Assembly: GCF_021440195.1 (NCBI RefSeq)
Contig: NZ_JAJTSZ010000002.1
Location: 868,001-932,000, forward strand
Source of the DNA: Dyadobacter sp. CY356
Lineage (GTDB): Bacteria; Bacteroidota; Bacteroidia; Cytophagales; Spirosomataceae
Direction of reading: 5' to 3'
Length of the DNA stretch: 64,000 nucleotides
The translations under genes were made by a program, and so were the position numbers. The notes below the pieces were generated by a model. It was not told the DNA's origin, ran no database searches, and worked only from the letters and a program-made list of their open reading frames with translations. Shown in pieces: positions 54,211 through 62,009 of this stretch. How positions within the stretch are numbered: position 1 is the stretch's first letter; every line of letters starts with the position of its first letter.

Positions 54211-54761
54211 ACAAAAGGATGTACCTGAAAATTCGGTCAATGAGCTTACTCAAATTTTTTCGACTTAATAGATGAAATCATTTTTTAGTATCCTGGATTA
54301 AGGCAAATGTTAGGCTCTGAGAATTTAATTAAAATTTTATTCTGAAAAACTCCATAAGAAATTAAAATTTTTTAGAATTTATTCGATTATGATCCTCATC
54401 AATCCCTCACCGAAATCTTTTTTAAAAGAAAAATGAACTTTAAAAAAATCATAAATTTAGGTTTTAAATCAGCAACAATCTGATAGAAATCAACTCTTTA
54501 TCAACCATTTATAAATAAAAAAAAGAATCCCGGAAGCCCGAGATTCTTATATATGTTACCCTCCTCTACACACTTAGTAAGTGTGTTATAGTACAAATAT
54601 ATTATATACAAGGAGAATAACAAGAGCATAGAACACAAGAAATTATTCTATGGTATTTTCCTTTTCAATTAATCACCTCTAAAAATCGCATGTAACAGGT
54701 TAAAGCCGGGATTTTGCAGAATATTTTAATAACTTAATTTTAAAATTTCTAAGAAAAGGTA
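54211..54761. other. Intergenic stretch of about 550 bp with two hairpins
   Basis: No gene is visible. A hairpin with arms 54523-54533 / 54538-54548 (one mismatch) is preceded on the plus strand by a run of A and so reads as an intrinsic terminator on the minus strand. A second perfect 8-bp stem with a 3-nt loop lies at 54568-54586. Together they may end the transcript of the minus-strand gene at 54762-54986 or of the protease gene. Confidence 0.6.
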
Positions 54762-54986
54762 CTATAAAACAGTTATATATTCAGAATCAGAATTTTCTGA
54801 TTCCAAAAATTCCCACTGAATAATTTCCCCCTCCGGGAAAATGTTATTGCAATCCTGTGTATCCGAACTTTCAACTAATTCTACATAGGCATTCATGTCC
54901 AACACGTAAACACCTTCGCGCCTTACCCCTTTCACGTCCGTAAAGAGCACTTTGGCCTGATCCGGTGGATATATTTTATTTTTCAT
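54762..54986 (-). CDS. Small protein, function unknown
   Basis: A 74-residue protein without signal peptide: KNKIYPPDQAKVLFTDVKGV, then VYVLDMNAYVELVESSD, and an acidic C-terminus. It looks like a real gene by amino-acid composition and by the terminator-like hairpin downstream. I do not recognise the family. It stands alone in a 1-kb gene-poor stretch. Confidence 0.55.
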   Translation of the reverse strand: MKNKIYPPDQAKVLFTDVKGVRREGVYVLDMNAYVELVESSDTQDCNNIFPEGEIIQWEFLESENSDSEYITVL

Positions 54987-55213
54987 AGTGGTTTTGAGTA
55001 GTACTTATTCTGCACAATAAAAAATCAGTCCAGAAAAATTTTATACCAAAATTCCACATTCACAGACCAAATAGGCCCATTTAAATAGACCATTTTAAAT
55101 ATTCCAGTGGTGACTTTAAACCATCCGCACATTTCATAATCAAAAAGATGCTGGCAGGAACGAATTATAAATTCACTGCAACAATGGTTCACCAATCATC
55201 AACCTACTGTTTT

Positions 55214-55435
55214 ATGAAAAATCTAAAAAAATTCACTGCGTACGGTATATTTTTTCTATGCACAATGCTTGCTGTTGGTTGTGTCAGCCAAAGAAGAAGA
55301 CCTGGCCCACCAGCAGCAAGAGTCGAGATAATTCCGGCTTCTCCTTCGTCAAGACACGTCTGGGTTCCAGGAAACTACAAATGGAAAAGAAATAAATACG
55401 TATGGCACGAAGGACGTTATCGTAAGCGACACTGA
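55214..55435 (+). CDS. Small YXWQ-repeat-like lipoprotein
   Basis: A 73-residue lipoprotein. The ATG at 55214 is chosen over 55148 because it gives a signal with lipobox AVGC (Cys23). The mature part holds HVWVPGNYKWKRNKYVWHEG, a pair of Trp/Tyr-Pro-Gly units of the YXWQPG-type repeat found in small Gram-negative envelope proteins. Its function is unknown; the motif suggests interaction in the envelope. The rest is Arg/Pro-rich. Confidence 0.75.
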   Translation: MKNLKKFTAYGIFFLCTMLAVGCVSQRRRPGPPAARVEIIPASPSSRHVWVPGNYKWKRNKYVWHEGRYRKRH

Positions 55436-55577
55436 AAGTTTAATAACAAGTAGCTGTTAGTAACTAGCCAATAGTGACTAAGCAGGATAATACTGGACAG
55501 ATTCGCACTTAAATTGACCGTCCAAATCGATTTTTTGATACTAAAAGAATTAACCAAACAAATTGCTTATTACAATA

Positions 55578-55615
55578 AAAAAGTGGTCATTTCATAATAG
55601 AAATGGCCACCTTTT
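55578..55615 (+). terminator. Bidirectional terminator before the antiporter gene end
   Basis: A 16-bp imperfect stem (55578-55593 / 55600-55615; one mismatch, one wobble) with A-rich and T-rich flanks, between the lipoprotein (plus) and the antiporter (minus). Confidence 0.8.
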
Positions 55616-55655
55616 GTGGTTAATCAAATAAAATTCAACCCTACGGATGGCTATG

Positions 55656-56897
55656 TCAATGTACTATCTCCTCTGAAAATTTACTCTCAAGCTTAGTCAT
55701 CACCCTTGTGGCCGTTAGTCCGTGTACTATGATGGATAGTAATACGATGAATGAAACAATTGACCAAAGTTCATTACTATACAAAAAGTCCTTCTGCGTG
55801 ATGGCAAAAGAGAGATAGTAAAACGATCCCAATCCCCGGATACCGTAAAAGCTGATACCCAGTTTTTCTTTGATATGCAGATCTGTATTTATCAGTCCTA
55901 CAACACCGCTGAATGGTCTGATCAGAAATATAAAAATTATCCCAACCATAGCCATGGTCCATGTCAGCGAACCCAATATCCCATGAACCAGACTTCCGCC
56001 AAAAACAAGTAAAACGATGGCAACCAGAATCCGCTCTACCTGATCAGAAAAGTTGTGAAGATCTTTATGAAATTCATTTGTGAACTCATAATTTCTAAGT
56101 GTTACAGCAGCTACAAACACGGCGATAAAACCGTAGCCATGGATCATTTCTGTTAAACCATATATCAAAAGTGCAGAGGCAACGGCAATAAATCCATCGT
56201 TGATATTGATGAACCGGGTTTTTTGAGATACATTGAAAATCAGATAACCCAGCACTTTTCCAAGCAAAAAACCGGCAATTATTCCGGCTATAATTTTATA
56301 TACAAAGTCGTAGGCAAACCATTCGAAAATACTTCCGGCATTATTTGGGCCCAATGACGCTACGGAAATAGCAAGCCAGGTGAACGAAAACCCCATACCA
56401 TCATTCATCCCCGCCTCGGCCGTTAGGGCAAAACGGACATTATCTTTTGTGGTTTCCAGAGGTGGCCCAACCTGTACATCTGCCGCCAGAACGGGATCTG
56501 TCGGAGCTAATGCTGCACCGAGTAGCAGAGAAGATGCAAAGTCAAAATGCAGTACCAGATAACATAACATGGTCAGTAGAAAAATTGACAAAACCATGGT
56601 TACAGTTAGAAGCCGCAGCGGGACAGCCCAGGTTTTCAGGGAAAATGGCCGGTCAATTTTTAACCCGCCGCCCATGATCGAAATGATGATTACAAATTCT
56701 GTAAAATGAACCGTGTAATCTTCATATCTCACCGGATCCGGCTTCGGGAGCATGTCTATGAAATAATAAGAAACTGCACCGAGAAGGACATAAACAAAGG
56801 AATCAGAAATACCGGTCTTTTTTGTAAAAGAAGGCATCCAGGCCATTCCCAATGCTGCAATTCCTATCAAAGTAATTGTAATAATATAGCTATCCAT
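55656..56897 (-). CDS. Na+/H+ antiporter-like cation:proton exchanger (CPA family)
   Basis: A 413-residue inner-membrane antiporter with about twelve hydrophobic segments. Typical features are LLGAALAPTDPVLAADVQVG and AEAGMNDGMGFSFTWLA, where the acidic residues in ND-type helices carry the ion-binding role in CPA1/CPA2 exchangers. GIRGLGSFYYLSFA follows in the C-terminal half. It would swap Na+ or K+ for H+ across the membrane. The ATG sits inside a 7-bp hairpin (56894-56910, CCATGGC-type arms), which could modulate translation. No soluble C-terminal regulatory domain is present. Confidence 0.9.
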   Translation of the reverse strand: MDSYIITITLIGIAALGMAWMPSFTKKTGISDSFVYVLLGAVSYYFIDMLPKPDPVRYEDYTVHFTEFVIIISIMGGGLKIDRPFSLKTWAVPLRLLTVTMVLSIFLLTMLCYLVLHFDFASSLLLGAALAPTDPVLAADVQVGPPLETTKDNVRFALTAEAGMNDGMGFSFTWLAISVASLGPNNAGSIFEWFAYDFVYKIIAGIIAGFLLGKVLGYLIFNVSQKTRFININDGFIAVASALLIYGLTEMIHGYGFIAVFVAAVTLRNYEFTNEFHKDLHNFSDQVERILVAIVLLVFGGSLVHGILGSLTWTMAMVGIIFIFLIRPFSGVVGLINTDLHIKEKLGISFYGIRGLGSFYYLSFAITQKDFLYSNELWSIVSFIVLLSIIVHGLTATRVMTKLESKFSEEIVH

Positions 56898-57035
56898 GGC
56901 TCAGCCATGGAAATAATCATGCCTGTTTTTGCCGTAATTAATATGATGCGTCAATTACCTTTTGAAATAATTGAAAAAATGATCTTACCAAACTTTTCCC
57001 GCTTATCTTAAATTTCATCAGATCCACCCTACAAC

Positions 57036-57722
57036 TCAGTAAACCGGGGTTGATTTTTTTCTATTTTTTCCCCACTTATATTGATGCGTCCAGTAGGCCA
57101 TTTTCATAGACAAAAACCCAAATCCAGCACCGAAAAGCACGTCTCCGAGATAGTGCCGGTTATTCGCAATCCGAAGTAATCCTGTCGTACCCGCCATGGT
57201 ATAAGCCGCATATGGCATCCAGGGAAGCCGGTCTTTGTATTCTTCACTCAAAAAAGTAGCAGTGGCAAAGGCCTGGGCAGCGTGCCCGGACGGGAAAGAA
57301 TAACGGTCACTTCCATCAGGCCGGGTTTCATGCGAAACACTTTTTAAGATCGTGACGGAAGCGTACATAAATAATTCTCCTTTAATCAGAATTGCCGTTC
57401 GGTTTGGAAAATCGTTTTTTGATTTTACACCAAAAACATCCAGACCATATGCGATGGGTAAAGAGGCATACTCCAGATAATTATCAAGTTTGGTGCGAAA
57501 ATGAGGTATCTGTTTGTTACGTTCATCCCGGATCTTGAACTTGATCTGATCCTTAAAAAACACGGTTGTAAATAATCCGGAAGCCATTAAAATTCCGGGA
57601 ACGTATAATTGCCTATTTGTAAAAGAAAGCTTTTGATTGATCTGAACAGAGTCCTGCTGCTGGCCAAAAGATGGCAACGACAAAATAATAGCCAGTTGCA
57701 GCAACAAAAATTTACGAAACAT
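57036..57722 (-). CDS. PAP2-family phosphatase
   Basis: A 228-residue exported or membrane-linked phosphatase. After a signal peptide (about 1-20, ending FGQQQ) and a hydrophobic segment come the three acid-phosphatase motifs: KSVSHETRP, SFPSGHAAQAF, and RIANNRHYLGDVLFG. These residues form the histidine nucleophile and proton donor of PAP2 enzymes, which act on lipid phosphates or undecaprenyl pyrophosphate. The exact substrate cannot be told from sequence. The motifs are complete. Confidence 0.9.
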   Translation of the reverse strand: MFRKFLLLQLAIILSLPSFGQQQDSVQINQKLSFTNRQLYVPGILMASGLFTTVFFKDQIKFKIRDERNKQIPHFRTKLDNYLEYASLPIAYGLDVFGVKSKNDFPNRTAILIKGELFMYASVTILKSVSHETRPDGSDRYSFPSGHAAQAFATATFLSEEYKDRLPWMPYAAYTMAGTTGLLRIANNRHYLGDVLFGAGFGFLSMKMAYWTHQYKWGKNRKKSTPVY

Positions 57723-57924
57723 AGAAAGAGGTTTTAATACAATTTTTCAAGCAGTGCTAAATGTATAGTCAGATTCTGAATTCTTTTTGAATTGACACGA
57801 TTTAGAGTTGGCGGTGTTCAATGCAATCATCCACCTTACCGCTACGATATGTGAATCATTTTTTTTATGATTTAATTCAAAAGGCGATTTCATTTAACAA
57901 GATTTTAACGCGCTTCCTGATTGA

Positions 57925-58170
57925 CTTACCACTACCCAGGCTGTAACAAATGAAGCCTTAACATTTTATCAGGAAAGATATCCTGACTTTGGATCGCCTG
58001 ATTCAGCTAATGTTTTTCTTACCGATGCCCGAATATTTGGCGTCCTGTCGGGTGTGGATGCAGATCCTGGCCTTTATGCCATTTACAGCCCTTATGATCC
58101 CAGTGGAAGACTGACAATTGCTTCGGTTGCAGACAGATTAAAACATTCGAAGACTGAACGAAAGTTTTAA
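57925..58170 (+). pseudogene. Open frame without start codon, probable gene remnant
   Basis: From 57925 an open frame of 81 codons runs to TAA 58168-58170. It has protein-like character (YQERYPDFGSPDSANVFLTD, then YSPYDPSGRLTIASVADRL) but no ATG, GTG or TTG near its 5' end, and a stop at 57922-57924 closes it upstream. It looks like the C-terminal relic of a larger gene whose front is lost. The family is unknown to me. A terminator lies 20 bp after it, as expected for a former gene end. Confidence 0.4.
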
Positions 58171-58190
58171 GTTCAGCATAAATAAAAACG

Positions 58191-58216
58191 AAAACCCGCT
58201 CCAATGAACGGGTTTT
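58191..58216 (-). terminator. Bidirectional terminator between gene remnant and tRNA
   Basis: An 8-bp stem (58191-58198 / 58209-58216) with a 10-nt loop. On the minus strand it lies 28 nt after the tRNA 3' end and is followed by a T-rich run, as for a tRNA terminator. The plus strand is also T-rich after it. Confidence 0.75.
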
Positions 58217-58243
58217 TGTTTCGTAACTGCAAGTTCAAATCAG

Positions 58244-58318
58244 TAGGACGTAGCGGGCTCGAACCGCTGACCTTCGCGTTGTCGACGCGACGCTCTGAAC
58301 CAACTGAGCTAACATCCT
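58244..58318 (-). tRNA. tRNA with anticodon GAC (valine), atypical C33
   Basis: A 75-nt complete cloverleaf: acceptor AGGATGT/ACGTCCT (7 pairs, one G-T), TA at 8-9, D-arm GCTC/GAGC, anticodon arm TCGCG/CGCGA with loop TCGACAA, 5-nt variable loop, T-arm AGCGG/CCGCT with TTCGAGC, and discriminator A73. The loop gives anticodon GAC (Val), and A73 plus G3-C70 also fit valine identity. Position 33, almost always U, is C here, and the first pair is A1-U72 instead of G-C. CCA is not encoded. Confidence 0.85.
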
Positions 58319-58340
58319 TTTTGATGGTTGTAAATATATA

Positions 58341-59657
58341 TTAATTTGATTTCGTCTGCAATTCGAATCTGTATACTTTTTGAGAAGGGATTCTTGATAA
58401 AAGTATAAGACCGATCACAAAAATCAGAAGCAAGGCCAGAATACTATTTCTCATACTACCTGTGATTTGCTCAACCGTTCCGTAAATGAATGTTCCCAGC
58501 ACGATAGCGATCTTTTCAGTGACGTCATAAAAACTAAAAAAAGAGGCCGTGTCAATCGTATTTTCAGGTATCAATTTTGAATATGTTGCCCTGGAAAGCG
58601 ACTGGATGCCACCCATCACCATACCAACCGCGCAGGCTACAACGTAAAACTGTCCGGCAGTTGTTGTGTAATAAGCGCCGGCACAAATGCCGATCCAGAT
58701 GGCCACACCGATCATCAGCGCATAAATGTTCCCGATTTTTGAAGATAACCAGGAAAACGTATAAGAACCGGCAATACCTACCAGCTGAATTAAAAGCACG
58801 GTGATAATCAGACTTTGTGATGGTAATTTCAATTCGTTTGAACCAAATATTGTCGCTACGTACATAACCGTTCTCAATCCCATGGTATAAACAAAAAATG
58901 CAATCAGAAATTTGGCGAGATATGGTTGTTCCCGTAGTTGTCCGTAAACTTTTACAAGTTCTTTAAACCCGCTAAATATCCAGTTTTCAACCTGTTTTTT
59001 GCTTTTACTGGCAGATGGTAAATATTTAAACGGGATCTGGGCAAACAAAATCCACCAAACACCCACAGTAAAAAACGAAATTCTGGCCGGCATAGCCTTA
59101 TCAATTATACCATAAAGAGATGGAAAAAGCACCATACTCAGATTGAAAAGTAGAAGCAGTACGCTTCCAAAATAACCCATCGAAAACCCTTTTGCGCTCA
59201 CACGATCATAATTTTCTTCTGTCGCAATCTCTGGCAGATATGAATCATAAAAAACAATACTTCCACTCCATCCTATCAGACTCAATGCAAAAATCATGAC
59301 TGAAATATTGAGTGTATCTTTTGTAAAGAAAAACAGCAGCATACAGCTTACTGAACCGAGATAACAAAAGAATTTCATAAACCTTTTTTTGTGCCCGGTA
59401 AAGTCTGCAATGGCTGTGCAAAGTGGTATTAAAAGTGCTGTAAATAAAAAAGAGGCAGAAACTGTGTAGGAAAAGAGCACCGTACTCTTAATTGACATAC
59501 CAAAAAAATCAATGAACCCTGTTCCTGCTGAGGCATTTAGTGCAGCGGCGCTAAAATAAACAGGAAATATGCTTGAAACGATTACCAGGGCATGAACAGA
59601 ATTGGCCCAATCGTACATACACCAGGCATTGATTATTTTTGGATCGTTCTTTTTCAT
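58341..59657 (-). CDS. MFS transporter, UMF1/Atg22-like
   Basis: A 438-residue inner-membrane permease with twelve predicted helices. The start NDPKIINAWCMYDWANSVHALV is the hallmark of the UMF1 family (related to Atg22). GHKKRFMKFFCYLGSVSCML, YLPEIATEENYDRVSAKGFSMGY and GGIQSLSRATYSKLIPE are further conserved segments. Members are thought to export small metabolites such as amino acids, but the substrate here is unknown. It ends 23 bp before the tRNA 5' end on the same strand. A strong terminator precedes its start. Confidence 0.9.
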   Translation of the reverse strand: MKKNDPKIINAWCMYDWANSVHALVIVSSIFPVYFSAAALNASAGTGFIDFFGMSIKSTVLFSYTVSASFLFTALLIPLCTAIADFTGHKKRFMKFFCYLGSVSCMLLFFFTKDTLNISVMIFALSLIGWSGSIVFYDSYLPEIATEENYDRVSAKGFSMGYFGSVLLLLFNLSMVLFPSLYGIIDKAMPARISFFTVGVWWILFAQIPFKYLPSASKSKKQVENWIFSGFKELVKVYGQLREQPYLAKFLIAFFVYTMGLRTVMYVATIFGSNELKLPSQSLIITVLLIQLVGIAGSYTFSWLSSKIGNIYALMIGVAIWIGICAGAYYTTTAGQFYVVACAVGMVMGGIQSLSRATYSKLIPENTIDTASFFSFYDVTEKIAIVLGTFIYGTVEQITGSMRNSILALLLIFVIGLILLSRIPSQKVYRFELQTKSN

Positions 59658-59680
59658 AAAGGGTATATTTCCTGTAAAAC

Positions 59681-59716
59681 TAAGAAAAGCGGCAGATTCC
59701 TCTGTCGCTTTTCTTA
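59681..59716 (-). terminator. Strong terminator between lipoprotein and MFS genes
   Basis: A 16-bp stem (59681-59696 / 59701-59716, one wobble) with a 4-nt loop and a T-rich tail on the minus strand. It ends the transcript of the lipoprotein gene at 59737-60195. Confidence 0.9.
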
Positions 59717-59736
59717 CAATATTTATAAAATGCTTT

Positions 59737-60195
59737 TTATTTTATGACCGGTTCAAAAACCATGATCGTTTCAGTATCCACACCGTCGACGGGCATCGTA
59801 CTTTTTAATCTTAATTTACTATTTGTCAGTTCAACAACACCAAATTTACCGGAAAAGCCTGTAACCGCAATATCCAATGTAGCGTCGTTATCGATCAAAT
59901 ACCAAGTACCGCCGTTGATTACCTGACTAGTTTTTTGTTCCAGAGCTTTCGTAACATTGTTAGATAAAAACTGGATATCCATGTAGGTACCAATAGCTTT
60001 CGTATCTGCACTCAATAAATTATCAGCTATCGCTTTACCATTCAAATCTGTTACCGAGCTCATGCGCCATGGATAATTTACAAGAATTTTGCTCTTTTCC
60101 GTAGGCTTCACAGAATCGTCATTATCTTTACTTCCACAAGAACCAAGTGAAAATAAAATGACAAATACAGCAACAAGATTAATTAATCGATTCAT
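59737..60195 (-). CDS. Lipoprotein, function unknown
   Basis: A 152-residue lipoprotein with signal MNRLINLVAVFVILFSLGSC (Cys20) followed by an acidic linker GSKDNDDS. The mature domain has LVNYPWRMSSVTDLNGKAI and GTWYLIDNDATLDI, beta-rich segments of the lipocalin-like kind common in this phylum. No catalytic residues are recognised. It is divergent from the T9SS cargo gene at 60354. Confidence 0.72.
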   Translation of the reverse strand: MNRLINLVAVFVILFSLGSCGSKDNDDSVKPTEKSKILVNYPWRMSSVTDLNGKAIADNLLSADTKAIGTYMDIQFLSNNVTKALEQKTSQVINGGTWYLIDNDATLDIAVTGFSGKFGVVELTNSKLRLKSTMPVDGVDTETIMVFEPVIK

Positions 60196-60353
60196 TTTTG
60201 TGTTTTTAAAGTAATAATTTGGCTAAAATTCCGGTTTCTGATTTTAAACCTTTAAAAGTGAATATCTTGTAAAAGTTAAATTAACAGATTTTCCGGGAGT
60301 TTTGCAAAATTAACGAATTTGTTTCATCAATTCTTATCGAACGACACACAAAT

Positions 60354-62009
60354 ATGTTATCAAAATATTTACAAATTGTAATTACACTGCTGACAATCAG
60401 CTCTATCCATACTTTTGCGCAGGATTGTACGCCATCTTATATATTAAATCCGGTTACTGCCAACAATTCTATTGAGTGGAATAAGTTTCCGGAATTCAGT
60501 TTGCCCTTCAAAATAATATACAACGGGCCGCGCTTTGGTGACACCCAGTCGCTTCCTTTAAAACACGGTTTTAGTCATCTCGCCTTATTTTCCGGAAATG
60601 AACCCGCCACGTTACCTGCCGCTAACCGGGCTTTGCTGTGGAATAGTGTTGCAACCAATTCAGGAAATCAGCCCTGGGGAATGGATGATCTCAGAAGTCC
60701 ATGGGGAAATGATACCACCGCTTACCGCCAGGGGTGGGAACAATATCTCACTTTACTGGCCAACAGCTTCCAGGATTCGCAGGGTAGCGGATTGCCAAAA
60801 GCAGATATCATATGTCTGGATGTTGAGCGTATGCTGACCGAGGATCGTGATATTTTAAAGCTGAAAACAAATGCTGCCACGCCGTCGAAGTATAAGAATT
60901 TATCGGATGCCGATTTTATTGCGACTTATAAAAGAGATATCCGCTGGTGGTATACCGAAGCGGTAAACTATTTAAAAAACAAAGGTTTCGATAAATCTTC
61001 AACCATAACAAGTTACAGCGATGTCCCTGTACGCGCAACCTGGTTGAATATTGAAAGTAACAGCTGGCAGGATTGGACAACAAATACAGCCCGTACACAT
61101 TATTTGATGCAGGATGATAATGGAAAAATCGGTGGCAGTTTTTATAATTCCTTGACGAGCCTGACGCCGTCTCCTTACTATTATTATGGTTACAGCAGTC
61201 CGATCGGCAAAGACTATCTTACTTACCTTTTGTTTCAGGTTGAAGTCAATAATGCGTGGTCCAACAAACCCAATATTCCATTTGTCTGGATGCGGATTCA
61301 TGACAGTTTCGATCCGACGGTTCCCATGATTTTGCCTTTTCAGGCACAGGCAACGGCTATTTTCCCTTTCTTTTCAGGAGCAAAAGGACTTTGGCTTTGG
61401 GAAAATGGCGGGATTTCAAATTCACGCCAGGAAAATTATGCAGCCTATGAGAATTTTATTTACGGACTTTACCGGCTTTCGGAATTCAAGGATATGTTTG
61501 AAGGCTCATATGAACTGGTGATCCCGGAAACAGCAAGAGATTTGATGACCTCCAAAAAACCGGTTTGGCGTGGCGTTGTAAAAAATGGAAACATTCTGAT
61601 TGCAGCTCAAAATCCATATGCCGGCGATAGTGATGTGACGAGTGTGACACTTTCTTACCAGAAATGGGTTAAAACGATCAGTCTGAAAGGCAAGGAAGTT
61701 TTTCTATGCAAGTTTGATCTTAGCCAGGATAATTCCTCAACTGAACCGAATATTACGGAAGCATTTCTATATCCAAATCCTATGGCTGCGGATTCCAAAG
61801 TGAGACTTACAGGAATTAACGGTACGGTTAGCGTAGATTTTGATCTTTTCAACAATCAGGGAAAAGTGGTTTATTCAGGAAAACTGCAAGCCATTGCAGG
61901 TTCAACAGATCAGACTGTAACGCTTCCGCAGCTTGGCATGGGTTTATATATAGCACGTTTCAAAAGTCCGAACAAAACGATTACCCAAAAAATCATCATC
62001 ACAAAATAA
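60354..62009 (+). CDS. Secreted T9SS cargo protein, probable TIM-barrel hydrolase-like
   Basis: A 551-residue exported protein: signal peptide (about 1-23, ending TFAQD), a large Trp/Tyr-rich central domain (about 40-440), and a C-terminal T9SS type A sorting domain (about 470-551; [14 protein letters not shown] and [10 protein letters not shown]). The central part contains [18 protein letters not shown] and [18 protein letters not shown], strand-plus-acid patterns that recall TIM-barrel glycoside hydrolases, but the family is not recognised. Its stop overlaps the next ATG (TAATG), so it is co-translated with the DUF255 gene. Confidence 0.8.
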   Translation: MLSKYLQIVITLLTISSIHTFAQDCTPSYILNPVTANNSIEWNKFPEFSLPFKIIYNGPRFGDTQSLPLKHGFSHLALFSGNEPATLPAANRALLWNSVATNSGNQPWGMDDLRSPWGNDTTAYRQGWEQYLTLLANSFQDSQGSGLPKADIICLDVERMLTEDRDILKLKTNAATPSKYKNLSDADFIATYKRDIRWWYTEAVNYLKNKGFDKSSTITSYSDVPVRATWLNIESNSWQDWTTNTARTHYLMQDDNGKIGGSFYNSLTSLTPSPYYYYGYSSPIGKDYLTYLLFQVEVNNAWSNKPNIPFVWMRIHDSFDPTVPMILPFQAQATAIFPFFSGAKGLWLWENGGISNSRQENYAAYENFIYGLYRLSEFKDMFEGSYELVIPETARDLMTSKKPVWRGVVKNGNILIAAQNPYAGDSDVTSVTLSYQKWVKTISLKGKEVFLCKFDLSQDNSSTEPNITEAFLYPNPMAADSKVRLTGINGTVSVDFDLFNNQGKVVYSGKLQAIAGSTDQTVTLPQLGMGLYIARFKSPNKTITQKIIITK

